The notes: a model not told the origin generated them from the sequence alone. A DNA stretch of 64,000 nt from an uncultured Cellvibrionales bacterium (GCA_913019905.1 CAJVZD010000019.1:37485-101484); one strand, 5' to 3'; shown: positions 8,615-18,248, numbered from the stretch's first letter. Numbers and translations: made by a program.

Positions 8615-8646
8615 AAACCCCCGGGCCTTTACCCGGGGGTTTTTCG
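8615..8646 (+). terminator. Rho-independent terminator / attenuator
   Basis: A perfect stem pairs 8615-8625 with 8632-8642 (core CCCCCGGG/CCCGGGGG, 6-base loop), and a T-tract begins at 8640. It lies 90 bp before the PheS-like start codon, with no gene upstream that needs it. It therefore either ends a small RNA or attenuates the downstream gene. Confidence 0.85.
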
Positions 8647-8736
8647 TTAAGGCTTTTAATATTCGTCGGTTGAGGTCGACAATATCAATCCCAAGCCACC
8701 CTTCTCCGCAACCACTTTTTTATGGAGAAACAAATC

Positions 8737-9855
8737 ATGACTACTTTATTATCGCGTTCATCATTATCCGAAGCACTCGCGCTACCCGACTTAACAGACT
8801 CCCGCCAACAGCTCCATGGCATGCAATTACTGATTGAGGAAATTCACCAGAAGCTCAGCAATACCTGGCGCTGCAAGCGTCAAATAATTCGCAGCAATCC
8901 TATCGTGCCCTTAGAAAACAATTATGATCGACTAGGCTATCCAGCCGACGGTGCAGCACGCGACGAACGATATACCCGCTATGTCACCGACAATTTAATT
9001 TTACGCACTCAGACATCCTGCGCGATTCCCGACTTACTAAGCGGCTTAAGCGTTGACCCGCCCAGCGATTTATTGTTAATTCTGCCTGGGTTGGTATATC
9101 GGCGCGATTCGATCGACCGGTTGCACTGCGGCGAACCCCACCAGATAGATCTGTGGCGAATAGTCGACAATAAAAATAGCAAATCGATGACGACCAAGGA
9201 CCTCAATCAAATGATTGCCACTGTTATGGACGCGGCGATCCCGGAGCTGGAATGGAGAACATCAACATCTCCTCATCCCTATACCGAACAGGGAGTTCAG
9301 ATAGATGCTCTGTGGAATAACGAGTGGATTGAAGTCGGAGAGTGCGGCCTAACGGCACAACCCATTCTTGATGCGGCTAATTTGAAGAATCATTCGGGAT
9401 TGGCGATGGGCTTAGGCTTAGACCGGTTACTAATGCTGCGCAAGAACATTCCAGATATAAGACTTTTGCGCAGCCAAGACAAAAGAATAAGATGCCAATT
9501 GGATGACCTAGGGCAGTACCAACCTGTGTCTTCGATGCCGGCAATTTATCGGGATCTTTCTCTCTGCCTTAACGAAATCACCAGTGAAGAAGACGTAGGT
9601 GACAAAATACGAAACCACCTAAAAGAGTGGAATTGCATAGAGTCTGTCGTTATAAAATCGGAAACAAGCTATAACGACCTTCCGTCGACCGCCCATCATC
9701 GAATGGGCATGACGCCAAATCAGAAAAACATCTTGTTGCAGTTAGTCATACGCCATATGGAGAGAACCCTGACCGATTCGGAGGCAAACCAAATTCGTAA
9801 CGGGGTCTACAAAATCTTGCATGAAGGAGACAGGCAGGAACTCGCAATAAACTAA
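8737..9855 (+). CDS. Orphan PheS-like class II synthetase with FDX-ACB-like domain
   Basis: 372-residue protein related to the catalytic core of phenylalanyl-tRNA synthetase alpha chain. Class II motif 2 is recognisable as VYRRDSIDRLH...PHQIDLW, and motif 3 as GLAMGLGLDRLLML. Residues from about 285 to the end match a ferredoxin-fold anticodon-binding domain, including RTLTDSEAN. This monomeric core-plus-FDX-ACB layout is known from mitochondrial PheRS; bacterial PheRS is normally PheS/PheT. The FPxTEPS-like substrate loop reads HPYTEQG, and the usual HPARD reads GAARD, so substrate use may differ. The start at ATG 8737 has GGAGA nine bases before it. The attenuator-like leader upstream suggests regulated expression. 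Confidence 0.85.
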   Translation: MTTLLSRSSLSEALALPDLTDSRQQLHGMQLLIEEIHQKLSNTWRCKRQIIRSNPIVPLENNYDRLGYPADGAARDERYTRYVTDNLILRTQTSCAIPDLLSGLSVDPPSDLLLILPGLVYRRDSIDRLHCGEPHQIDLWRIVDNKNSKSMTTKDLNQMIATVMDAAIPELEWRTSTSPHPYTEQGVQIDALWNNEWIEVGECGLTAQPILDAANLKNHSGLAMGLGLDRLLMLRKNIPDIRLLRSQDKRIRCQLDDLGQYQPVSSMPAIYRDLSLCLNEITSEEDVGDKIRNHLKEWNCIESVVIKSETSYNDLPSTAHHRMGMTPNQKNILLQLVIRHMERTLTDSEANQIRNGVYKILHEGDRQELAIN

Positions 9856-10104
9856 CCCGGTGAAATGGGGCATCGTAGCGTTTGTGCTCCGGTGCCCCTC
9901 TGAGAGTAATCAATCCGACACGTTTGTCATCTCTTCTCCACTGCACACCAGGAAAAGCGGTGAGTGGAAATAATTTAGTGAACTCAGACATTGCCAAGAT
10001 AATTCAATCTAAACCCTTGTATTATCTACGCCGTCACTGTGAAGAAACTAAAAATCTTTTATGGAACTACATAGCAAGGGAGAAAAAGTATATCGCCGGC
10101 GACA

Positions 10105-12186
10105 TTAAAATTCGTAGGCAATACTGGCGCGAACGGTACGCGGCTCCATCGGGTGGGAATGAAAATCCTCAATAGGATCGATATTCTTTTCACGCTCTGC
10201 CAACGTACGCGACTCGAATAAATACGTAATGTCGTCATCTTTAGAATCAAATAGATTAATGATCTCCAACCCAATTGACCAGCCATTTTGAAGGCGATAA
10301 CCGACATTGGCATTCACTATTTCTGTTGATTTCGATTTCACCTCTCCCGTCTCGGACAGATTTCTCGGGCCAAAATAGCGCATTCTCACCCCGGCAAAGA
10401 CGCCGTTATCCAAGTCAACACTCGCACCCAGAGAGAAAACCCGATCGAGGCTATCCGGCACATTATCGCCCAACGCAGTACCGATTTCGTCGAATTGTTG
10501 TTGTCTAAATATCGTATCCGACTCGGCAAAATCGACATCCAGTATTAACCAGTCCACCGGGCGATAAAACAAGCCAACCTCGACACCCGAACGGGTGGTT
10601 TCGCCTCGAGGTTCCGTCGTTGCATCGTCGCCGACAAACACTAATTCGGAATCAAGATCCAGGCGGAACAAAACGACTGAGAACTCCAGACCGTCAACGA
10701 TGGCACTGCGCATTCCCATCTCATAGCCTTTCGACTCTGACAACATCGGCACGTTAGAACGGCTATCAACAACACCGCGTGCATCATTGCTGTGAAAGCC
10801 TTCGCCATAGTTGACGAAAATTTCCGTCTCGGAAAAAGGTCCAAACCGCATTGAAAGTTTCGGACTAACCAGATCGTCATCTTTATTGCCTTCAACACCA
10901 CCAGCCAACTTGGAATTAACATCGACCTTAAAAAAATCATAACGTCCGCCCACGATAGTTGCAAACCAGTCGTTCCACTGACTATGAAGACTCAAAAATC
11001 CGGACATGGATAATTCAGTCACTGACGAACGACTGAGAATGTCGTAAATATCCGCATTTTGACTACTGCCTACTCCGACGTTACCAATATCGTCATAACG
11101 ATAACTGACACCGCCTTCCAGATGATGCAGGGTGGTTAGATCGCGTTCGATATCAAATTCACCCCCGCTAAAAACACGCTCATCAAACTGCGTAAACTGA
11201 TCGCCGCGCAAATCGGGATCATCCGTTTCATCTTTAGAAAAATAGGTCGCATTCGTTGTTAAACGAAGCTGGTAATCGACAACATACAAACTCCCATTAT
11301 AGCGAATATCGCTGTTGGTCTTCCCCCAGAACGATCCGTTCAAGCTATAACGTTGGCTATCACCTCCTGTCGTCGAATCCAAAGAACCGTAACGATCCAG
11401 TTCGCCGCTCTTCACTAAACGTTGAGGAATTTGATCTGTTGAGGTCCAGCTGGCATCGTAATAAAACGCTGCCAAAGAAAAACCGTATTCACCCTCATCG
11501 CGACTATATTTCAAAACGGCATTTTGTTTATCAAAGTCTTCCGCAACTTGCCAAGGGCCATCGTTCCGCATTAACTCAACGCCATAGGTCCAGTGATCTG
11601 ATTCTCCGGATTCAATACCACCATACGCCAACATTCGTCGATTATTGTTTTCACCAACCGTCATTTTCAACGATGTTTTTTCTAGACTATTCGCATAGGC
11701 GATATGCGCCGAACCCGCCGAAGAAAAGTCTCCTTCACTGGCATAATACGGTCCTTTTTTATAAACCATCCGATCCACCAACTCGGGAATCAAAAAATTC
11801 AAATCTGTATAACCCTGCCCGTGACCGTGAGTTACGTTATTGACCGGCATGCCCTCAACGTGATTCGCAAAGTCAGTACCGTGATCGAGGTTGAAGCCCC
11901 GCAAAAAATATTGGTTAGCTTTACCGTCACCGCTGTGTTGTGTCACGACCATCCCCGGTATTGTTTCGAGCAATTCTGCCGGCCGTAACATTGGACGAAA
12001 TCGAATTTGATCATTTATTACCGTACCGACTGACGCGGCTTCCGCTTCGCCAAGTAACTCCTTACCGGACTGACTAGCAACCACGACCAGTTCCTCTATT
12101 TCACCGGTGATACCGGCTGCATTAGTGAGGGAGCCGAGCATACTGACAACGACTGCAGCGGACGTTAATTCTAGAATTCTTTTCAT
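10105..12186 (-). CDS. TonB-dependent outer-membrane receptor
   Basis: 693-residue receptor with a signal peptide (MKRILELTSAAVVVSMLGS), a plug domain with LLETIPGMVVTQHSGDGKAN and FLRGFNLDHGTDFA, and a 22-strand barrel region rich in aromatic and Gly turns. It ends in YEF, the usual C-terminal aromatic for outer-membrane insertion. A TonB-box-like IEELVVVASQ follows the signal sequence. The ligand cannot be read from the sequence, and no transporter or regulatory gene is adjacent. GAGGC precedes ATG 12186. The 725-bp upstream region is unusually long. Confidence 0.93.
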   Translation of the reverse strand: MKRILELTSAAVVVSMLGSLTNAAGITGEIEELVVVASQSGKELLGEAEAASVGTVINDQIRFRPMLRPAELLETIPGMVVTQHSGDGKANQYFLRGFNLDHGTDFANHVEGMPVNNVTHGHGQGYTDLNFLIPELVDRMVYKKGPYYASEGDFSSAGSAHIAYANSLEKTSLKMTVGENNNRRMLAYGGIESGESDHWTYGVELMRNDGPWQVAEDFDKQNAVLKYSRDEGEYGFSLAAFYYDASWTSTDQIPQRLVKSGELDRYGSLDSTTGGDSQRYSLNGSFWGKTNSDIRYNGSLYVVDYQLRLTTNATYFSKDETDDPDLRGDQFTQFDERVFSGGEFDIERDLTTLHHLEGGVSYRYDDIGNVGVGSSQNADIYDILSRSSVTELSMSGFLSLHSQWNDWFATIVGGRYDFFKVDVNSKLAGGVEGNKDDDLVSPKLSMRFGPFSETEIFVNYGEGFHSNDARGVVDSRSNVPMLSESKGYEMGMRSAIVDGLEFSVVLFRLDLDSELVFVGDDATTEPRGETTRSGVEVGLFYRPVDWLILDVDFAESDTIFRQQQFDEIGTALGDNVPDSLDRVFSLGASVDLDNGVFAGVRMRYFGPRNLSETGEVKSKSTEIVNANVGYRLQNGWSIGLEIINLFDSKDDDITYLFESRTLAEREKNIDPIEDFHSHPMEPRTVRASIAYEF

Positions 12187-12911
12187 TAAGTTTGCCTCAG
12201 AACAACTGTCGTCTTATTACGAGTAAAATAAATCTAAAAGATAGGAAAATTCAAACTAAAAAAATACCGACACACTATAGAGATTGCAAGGAAAAAACTT
12301 CCGCACGATTGCACGGTGCATGAACACGGACAAAACGTTTTTATTACAATAAACTCGGCGATGAAACCCCGCAGTTATTGTTTTCCACCGATTACTATCA
12401 AATCCCACGTTACAAATGTGTGTTTGATGGAAGCGCCTCTGGGGCAGAGCCCTTTCCTAAAGAAAGAATTGCCTGAAAAATTGCGCTTTCTCTGTATAGA
12501 GCCGATTTTCAACGCAAAGAGTCTACCGGAAATTGAGCACCCGTTTGTTTACGAAACGTTAATGAAAAAAGTATTTCCGATTACTGTACCGCAGCACGAA
12601 CGGGTCTTTCTATGTCCGACACATTAAAAGCGAGCCGATCCCACTAATCGCAGCGCGTGAAATTAGTATTTGGTCGCTGGTGGACAAGACGAAAATGTTA
12701 CAAGGAACGACAGCGTACTACAGTTCGAAATCCTACTCGAAGAGCCTCCTCAAACACCGGCTTCCAAAACGCACCCTCGAATAAACGATTGGAATCCAGT
12801 GACGGATACTTCTTGTGCATATTTCCGCGCTTATTCTTGCGAGCGGGAAGAAAATTTTATACATTAACTCGCCCGTTCAATGAAATTTTAACCACGTTAA
12901 GGAACACCCTC
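12187..12911. other. Long divergent intergenic region, no supported gene
   Basis: Separates the reverse TonB receptor from the forward metallo-hydrolase. A 103-codon frame at 12316-12627 and an N-terminal extension of the downstream frame from 12657 show no family pattern or ribosome-binding site. Nothing else is recognised. Confidence 0.5.
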
Positions 12912-13904
12912 GTGAGCATAGTTAGTAAATTGATAAAATGGTTAGGCATTACCTTACTCGGTCTAACCGTACTCACCGTAGTATGGTTGTTCACGCGCCC
13001 CAGCATGACCGAGGTTGGCATCCCCTATGCGGCTAACGCCCCTGAAACAGCATCGGGAGTCACGATTAAGTGGTTTGGAGTAGCCACTTTGTTGATAGAC
13101 GACGGGGAAACCCAGATCATGACCGATGGCTTTTTTTCGCGTCCTGGCTTAATCGATATTGTGATGAAGCGCCCGATAGCTCCAGAAAAAGAAAACATTT
13201 CCAAGATTATAAAAGAACATAACATCAACCGATTAGCCGCGGTCATACCCGTACACTCTCATTATGACCATGCGATGGACAGCGGTGAAGTCGCCAAACA
13301 GACCGGCGCAGTGTTACTGGGTTCCAGCACTACCTCTTTTATTGGTCGAAGCTCGAATCTACCAGAAGAACAGATAAAAACCGTCGAACCTGGCCGTGTC
13401 TATACATTTGGGGAATTCAAGATCACCTTTTTAGAATCGAAACATGCCCCCTTGGCCAGTAATTCCGGCATTAACGGTATTGTCAATGCCGCCTTTGATT
13501 TACCGGCTCCCTATACGAGCTGGCAGCTCGGCAAAGCTTTTGCGTTGCTGATTGAACACCCTCAGTCCAGGTTTCTAGTCCAAGGAAGCGCCGGATTTTT
13601 ACCTGGCGCATTTGAAAATCTCAAAGTTGATGCCGTATTTCTTGGCACCGGAGGCCTGAGAAAGCAGGAGCGGGAATATCGAGAAGCATACGTTTACGAA
13701 ACCGTGACGCTCGTAGACCCCGAGGTTGTTTACACTATCCACCATGACAATATGTTCGGCCAGCTGGGGGATGTTGAACAGAGCAGGCTCATGCCGGAAT
13801 ATGACTCAATGCATGCATTTGAGATGGGTCAGCTAATCTTACCCGCACGGTTTGAACAAATGCGTTTCGCGCAGCCAATCAAATTACCAACCACCGCACG
13901 CTGA
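12912..13904 (+). CDS. Membrane-anchored MBL-fold metallo-hydrolase
   Basis: 330-residue protein starting at GTG 12912, supported by AAGGA eight bases upstream; the 85 codons before it look non-coding. One N-terminal membrane segment (LGITLLGLTVLTVVWLF) precedes a metallo-beta-lactamase fold with VHSHYDHAMD as zinc-binding motif, then an HDNMFGQ histidine near the C-terminus. The order resembles the UlaG/NAPE-PLD-like branch rather than true beta-lactamases. The catalytic domain is probably periplasmic or outer-leaflet, tethered by the N-terminal helix. The substrate is unknown. The neighbours are unrelated by strand and function. Confidence 0.83.
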   Translation: MSIVSKLIKWLGITLLGLTVLTVVWLFTRPSMTEVGIPYAANAPETASGVTIKWFGVATLLIDDGETQIMTDGFFSRPGLIDIVMKRPIAPEKENISKIIKEHNINRLAAVIPVHSHYDHAMDSGEVAKQTGAVLLGSSTTSFIGRSSNLPEEQIKTVEPGRVYTFGEFKITFLESKHAPLASNSGINGIVNAAFDLPAPYTSWQLGKAFALLIEHPQSRFLVQGSAGFLPGAFENLKVDAVFLGTGGLRKQEREYREAYVYETVTLVDPEVVYTIHHDNMFGQLGDVEQSRLMPEYDSMHAFEMGQLILPARFEQMRFAQPIKLPTTAR

Positions 13905-14119
13905 CGCGATCATTCGAATATTAGCAAACAGGAACAATCGGGCGGGCAACCGCTGATTACGTCTATCGATATCATTTCCCACAGAATACAAAACTGGGCA
14001 TGGGCAAGATGCTGGCTCGTGAAATGAAGAGTACAGGAGCTCGATCGAACGCAACGCAAGACGGTCGACCTCCACAAAAAAACGATCGACGAATTGTGTT
14101 GCCTCGACGTCATTTGCAC

Positions 14120-15742
14120 TTATAGCTGGGGGTAGCCGTCGGCAAAATTTTCCTGCATAACTTCAATAACCGTAGGTAATTGCTGACTGTTTGCTGTTAT
14201 GAGCGCTTCTTTTAAATCAGATAGATTATTGACCCGCAGCGCGTTGCAACCAAAAGCCTTACCGACTCCAACAAAATCGGGAGTGTGTATATCGACGCCT
14301 ATTTGTGCGATGTCAGCGTCGGCCATGAACCGCTTAATTTCTCCGTAACCGCTGTTATTCCAGATCAGAAAAATAACGGGTAATTTTGCCTCTACCGCAC
14401 TGGCCAATTCTCCGACACTAAACTGGGTAGCACCGTCGCCAATTAAAGCCACAACCGGCAGTTCTGGCGCAGCTAATTTAGCGCCGGTGGCTGCAGGTAT
14501 CGCGTACCCCAAGGTACCAAAACCGGAAGCTGAGTGAAAATAGCGCCGCGGTTTTTCCGTCTCGTAATGGATCCAGGCGTAATAGACTGGTTGCGTCGAA
14601 TCTCCGACAATGATCAATTCAGGCAAAGCAGAACGCAACACCTCAAAAAAAATCGCGTAGCTCTTGTCTCGCCCCTCCTGTATTTTTTCTCGGATCCGCT
14701 GCGCTCGAGTAATACCGTCACTAACACGATTAACTAAAAGACTTGTCGGTTCGTTTTCCAGCAAACGGTTGATGGCCTGCAACGCAAATTTTGCATCACT
14801 GCAAATGGCGAGATCGGCTCGAATATTTCTCGTCAGTTGCGCTGCATCAATATCGATACGAATCAACGTCCCATTAATTTCAACATCACCGCTGAAGAAG
14901 AAATCATAATCGGTTTCACTAAATTCAGTACCGACAGCAAGCACCACGTCCGCCGCGTATAATTCCTCTCTTATTGAGGGGCAAGATCCGGACCCGCCAA
15001 CAGCAAGCCCATGACTGTAGGGTAGAACGCCTTTAGCATTAACTGTGTTGATCACTGGCGCGCCCAGCGTTTCTACCAATGTAAGCAGCTCACGGGACGA
15101 ACCGACAGCGCCCCCACCGATTACCAGCAGTGGGCGTTCAGCCTTGTTTAATAATTCGACGCAACGATCGATGGCCGACAAGGAAGGACCGGGCGCACTA
15201 GGTAATGCAAACGCCTTTTTATCGATATGGCCACCCGGGCTGGTAATGACATCAATAGGGATTTCGATATGGACCGGACCGGGACGTTCACTCGCAAAAA
15301 CCGTGAAAGCGCGGGCTAGTACCTTTGGCAACTCGTCGGCCCGCAATAACGTATGACTAAAGCGCGCTACGCCGCTGACCAAGTTCCGCTGCCCCGGCAT
15401 TTCATGCAGCCGACCTTCGCCCATGCCGAGTTCATAACTCCGGTTTACCGATGAAATCACCAACATTGGGACAGAATCGGCCAGAGCCTGCCCCATCGCA
15501 GTCGCGATATTTGTCATGCCGGGGCCGCTAATAATAAAACAGGCTGCCACTTTCCCGGACGCACGAGCATAGCCGTCAGCCATAAAACCGGCGCCCTGTT
15601 CGTGCCGCGGCGTAACGTGGCGAATCTCTGTATGCTCGAGCCCGCGATACAATTCGACGGTATGCACACCGGGAATACCGAAAATGGTATCGATGCCGTA
15701 GTTTTTCAGCATTTCAACAAGGACTTCACCGCAAGTGGACAT
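14120..15742 (-). CDS. aruI: ThDP-dependent 5-guanidino-2-oxopentanoate decarboxylase (AruI-like)
   Basis: 540-residue thiamin-diphosphate enzyme. AruI converts 2-ketoarginine to 4-guanidinobutanal in the arginine transaminase pathway. The N-terminal block FGIPGVHTVELYRGLEHTE and RHEQGAGFMADGYA, with the activating Glu48, closely resembles Pseudomonas AruI from memory. The ThDP motif is GDGATQFSVGELA...WNN near residue 435. Start ATG 15742 has GAGGA upstream. The arginine:pyruvate transaminase gene lies 88 bp upstream on the same strand, so substrate supply and use are coupled. Other acetolactate-synthase-like decarboxylases are possible, but the pairing makes this the most likely role. Confidence 0.85.
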   Translation of the reverse strand: MSTCGEVLVEMLKNYGIDTIFGIPGVHTVELYRGLEHTEIRHVTPRHEQGAGFMADGYARASGKVAACFIISGPGMTNIATAMGQALADSVPMLVISSVNRSYELGMGEGRLHEMPGQRNLVSGVARFSHTLLRADELPKVLARAFTVFASERPGPVHIEIPIDVITSPGGHIDKKAFALPSAPGPSLSAIDRCVELLNKAERPLLVIGGGAVGSSRELLTLVETLGAPVINTVNAKGVLPYSHGLAVGGSGSCPSIREELYAADVVLAVGTEFSETDYDFFFSGDVEINGTLIRIDIDAAQLTRNIRADLAICSDAKFALQAINRLLENEPTSLLVNRVSDGITRAQRIREKIQEGRDKSYAIFFEVLRSALPELIIVGDSTQPVYYAWIHYETEKPRRYFHSASGFGTLGYAIPAATGAKLAAPELPVVALIGDGATQFSVGELASAVEAKLPVIFLIWNNSGYGEIKRFMADADIAQIGVDIHTPDFVGVGKAFGCNALRVNNLSDLKEALITANSQQLPTVIEVMQENFADGYPQL

Positions 15743-15830
15743 ATAAATTTCCTCATCAGGACTTAATAGTATTTACATCTATCGCAACAGATTGAGCTAA
15801 AAGGCGGCGCATAAAAAATCATTTAGGGTA

Positions 15831-17030
15831 CTAACTGAGAGAATGAATAAACCGTTGAAGACGGTTGCAACCCTCTATAAGTATCTCCTCCGGTTGCACC
15901 AGCGACAGTCGAATATGCCCACTAGTACTAACACCAAAGGCACTGCCGGGTAACACGGAAACTTTTTCTGCATCAAGCAATTTTTTCGCAAATTCCTTGT
16001 CGTCGGCGAACAACTCGGTCACGTCAACCATAATAAACATACCGGATTCGGGCCGCAGAAATTTCAAAGTCGGAATTTGTTCGAGGCGGGAACAAACAAG
16101 GTCTCTCCTGGCTTGATATTTATTGCGCATTTCGCGGACGTAGTATTCATCATTGTTGAGCGCAAAAGCAGCTGCGTCCTGAATGAACTGCGGGCTCCCA
16201 AAGGTCGACATCACCGAAAAGCGCCCTAAATGCTCCGTCAGTTCTTCTGGCGCTACCGCCCATCCCACCCGCCAGCCGCTCATTGCATGTGATTTTGAAA
16301 GGCCATCAATAACGACGATATTATCAAGGCGATCGGCGGCCGTTCGAAGCGAAACATGCGGACTTTCATAAGTGAACATCGAATACACTTCGTCGCAAAC
16401 CAACCAAATATTTCTTTCACGGCAATAACTTGCGAGCTTTTTCAACGTGTCGCGAGAAATAATTGCACCGGTAGGATTTCCCGGTGTATTTAGAAATACG
16501 ACACGTGTTTCGCTAGTAATTGCGGCAACTAAATCTTTTAATTGGGGCTCAAAGTTGTTTTCCGACAGACACATAACGGTTTTCACTTTAACGTTGAGCG
16601 CCTGTAAAACGGGGATATAACCAACATAGGTAGGGTCGGCGACAACGATTTCCTCGCCGGCATTCAACAGGCAACTCATTACCGCAAATATCGCAGAAGT
16701 GACACCAGGATAAATAGAGACTTCACTGGCGAGGCAAGGATGAGTCGATGTCTTAGTCTCATAATCTGCCACGGCGCGCCGCAAATTCAACTCTCCCAAG
16801 GCGGGTGAGTAATGCGTGCGACCAACCCGCATGTGACTGATAGCATTATCAATAATGGGTTCCGGCGTCCGGAAATCGGGGTCGCCAATAGAGAGAACGA
16901 CAACATCTTCTCCGTTTTTCTGCATCAGCATTGCCTCCTCGTGAACCTGCCAGGCTTCACCGGAGTCCGTATTCAGTCGCTCAGTAACACGGCTGTAGCG
17001 GCGGTCTTCGCTTTTATCAAATTTACTCAA
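15831..17030 (-). CDS. aruH: Arginine:pyruvate transaminase (AruH-like)
   Basis: 399-residue fold-type I PLP aminotransferase of the aspartate aminotransferase family. The PLP lysine is in GLSKSHAMSGWRVGW at about residue 245, preceded by LNTPGNPTGA and CDEVYSMF. Overall layout matches Pseudomonas AruH, which transfers the alpha-amino group of arginine to pyruvate. Its first codon is TTG at 17030 with GAGG about ten bases upstream; no in-frame ATG occurs before residue 38, so a TTG start is the best choice. It precedes the AruI-like decarboxylase gene. A GC-rich hairpin lies in its leader. Confidence 0.85.
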   Translation of the reverse strand: MSKFDKSEDRRYSRVTERLNTDSGEAWQVHEEAMLMQKNGEDVVVLSIGDPDFRTPEPIIDNAISHMRVGRTHYSPALGELNLRRAVADYETKTSTHPCLASEVSIYPGVTSAIFAVMSCLLNAGEEIVVADPTYVGYIPVLQALNVKVKTVMCLSENNFEPQLKDLVAAITSETRVVFLNTPGNPTGAIISRDTLKKLASYCRERNIWLVCDEVYSMFTYESPHVSLRTAADRLDNIVVIDGLSKSHAMSGWRVGWAVAPEELTEHLGRFSVMSTFGSPQFIQDAAAFALNNDEYYVREMRNKYQARRDLVCSRLEQIPTLKFLRPESGMFIMVDVTELFADDKEFAKKLLDAEKVSVLPGSAFGVSTSGHIRLSLVQPEEILIEGCNRLQRFIHSLS

Positions 17031-17060
17031 AATGAGGTTTCCTCGAGGGGATGTCCGGTG

Positions 17061-17078
17061 GCTGCTGCTATCAGCAGC
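17061..17078 (-). promoter_or_regulatory. Small hairpin in the AruH leader
   Basis: GCTGCTG at 17061-17067 pairs with CAGCAGC at 17072-17078 over a 4-base loop. On the reverse strand it lies about 30-48 bases upstream of the TTG start of the transaminase gene. It has no T-run, so it is not a terminator; any regulatory role is speculative. Confidence 0.4.
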
Positions 17079-17207
17079 TCCCGGGAAATTTAAAACACGG
17101 TCACTTAAATCAAGTCTAGCAAAGGCCCTGTGAAGAAGACATTCATGTTGTAACTATTTCTGATCAGGTGAATTCGCGAAGAGATTCTTCTACTTCTCCC
17201 CATTCCG

Positions 17208-17255
17208 ACGCTCCTCATTTCCAACGCTTCTGCTTTCCAACACTTCTACTTTCCA
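17208..17255. repeat. 16-bp tandem repeat, 3 copies
   Basis: Units at 17208-17223, 17224-17239 and 17240-17255 follow ACGCTTCTGCTTTCCA with two to four differences. The repeat lies in the 388-bp divergent region between the transaminase and the SDR gene; the rest of that region shows nothing I recognise. Confidence 0.82.
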
Positions 17256-17418
17256 GCCCACTCCTTTAAAAAACACGCCTCTTCGATAAATATACAACCC
17301 TTGATTACTATTCTACTGCTAGCACTAAACCTTCTTTCACGGTACTTAATTATCAATACTGGACTTTCGAGAACGGGACTTCTATCCTTCCGACTCATTT
17401 TTTATTCAAGGAAAAACC

Positions 17419-18219
17419 ATGGGCAACCTAGATGGGAAGTTCGCTTTGGTCACCGGAGCGGGCCGAGGTATCGGTGCTGCAACGGCCAAAAAACTAAGCG
17501 ACGCCGGAGCAAGAGTTCTTGTCAATGATCTGGACGCCGATGTCGCACAAGCCACCGCCGCCGACTTACCAGGAGCTATTGCAGTAGCGGGAGATCTCAG
17601 TGATCTTGATGTCGCGGACCAGCTAGTCAAAACGGCTGTAGATACCTTTGGCGGCCTGGATATCGTCGTCAACAACGCGGGGTATATCTGGCACAGCGCG
17701 ATCCACAATATGAGTGACGAACAGTGGGACGCGATGATCGACATTCACGCCAGCGCCCAATTTCGTGTATTGCGCGCCTATGGTCGTTGGCTGCGCACAA
17801 ATGCCGGCAAAGATGCTCATGTACGTAAAGTCGTCAATGTCTCTTCCACCATGGGTATCTACGGTGGCGCCACCCAGCTCGCCTACTCGGCGGGCAAAGC
17901 AGCCGTCGTTGGAATCACGAAGACTCTGGCTAAAGAATGGGGGCGATACAATGTTACGGTAAACGCCGTAGCATTTGGTGCCATTGAGACACGTTTAACC
18001 AGCCCCTATGAGAAAGAACCGAATATATCGATTGTAAAAGGACAGGAACGCAAAGTTGGTTTAAGTCTTGATCAAATTGAAGGCGCGAAACAAGCATCCC
18101 CCCTAGGCAGGATGGGCACCGTTGAAGATGGTGCAAATTCGATTTACCTGATGTGTATACCGGAATCGGATTGGATTACTGGCGAAGTATTGGTAGCCAG
18201 CGGGGGCGTCCGAGGCTAA
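17419..18219 (+). CDS. SDR-family NAD(P)-dependent oxidoreductase
   Basis: 266-residue classical short-chain dehydrogenase. The cofactor motif GAGRGIGA is at residues 12-19, NNAG at about 89, the catalytic serine in NVSSTMG, and Tyr156-Lys160 in YSAGK. All catalytic residues are present, so it should be active, probably on an alcohol/ketone or acyl intermediate; the substrate cannot be assigned. ATG 17419 follows AAGGA. It stands alone on its strand. It was called from motifs only. Confidence 0.9.
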   Translation: MGNLDGKFALVTGAGRGIGAATAKKLSDAGARVLVNDLDADVAQATAADLPGAIAVAGDLSDLDVADQLVKTAVDTFGGLDIVVNNAGYIWHSAIHNMSDEQWDAMIDIHASAQFRVLRAYGRWLRTNAGKDAHVRKVVNVSSTMGIYGGATQLAYSAGKAAVVGITKTLAKEWGRYNVTVNAVAFGAIETRLTSPYEKEPNISIVKGQERKVGLSLDQIEGAKQASPLGRMGTVEDGANSIYLMCIPESDWITGEVLVASGGVRG

Positions 18220-18248
18220 CAACATTGCAGAGAAAGTCGCTAATATTT

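Noticed and set aside
8463..8837. Forward frame of 124 codons over the PheS-like leader
   Set aside because: Runs across the terminator hairpin and into the synthetase gene in another frame; composition does not look coding.
9867..9898. GGGGCA/TGCCCC stem as terminator of the PheS-like gene
   Set aside because: Only six base pairs with a 20-base loop and no T-tract.
12316..12627. Forward frame of 103 codons
   Set aside because: No Shine-Dalgarno sequence, no family pattern, in a long spacer; not called.
12657..12911. N-terminal extension of the metallo-hydrolase
   Set aside because: The GTG at 12912 has a good ribosome-binding site and is followed by a membrane helix; the 85 upstream codons look non-coding.
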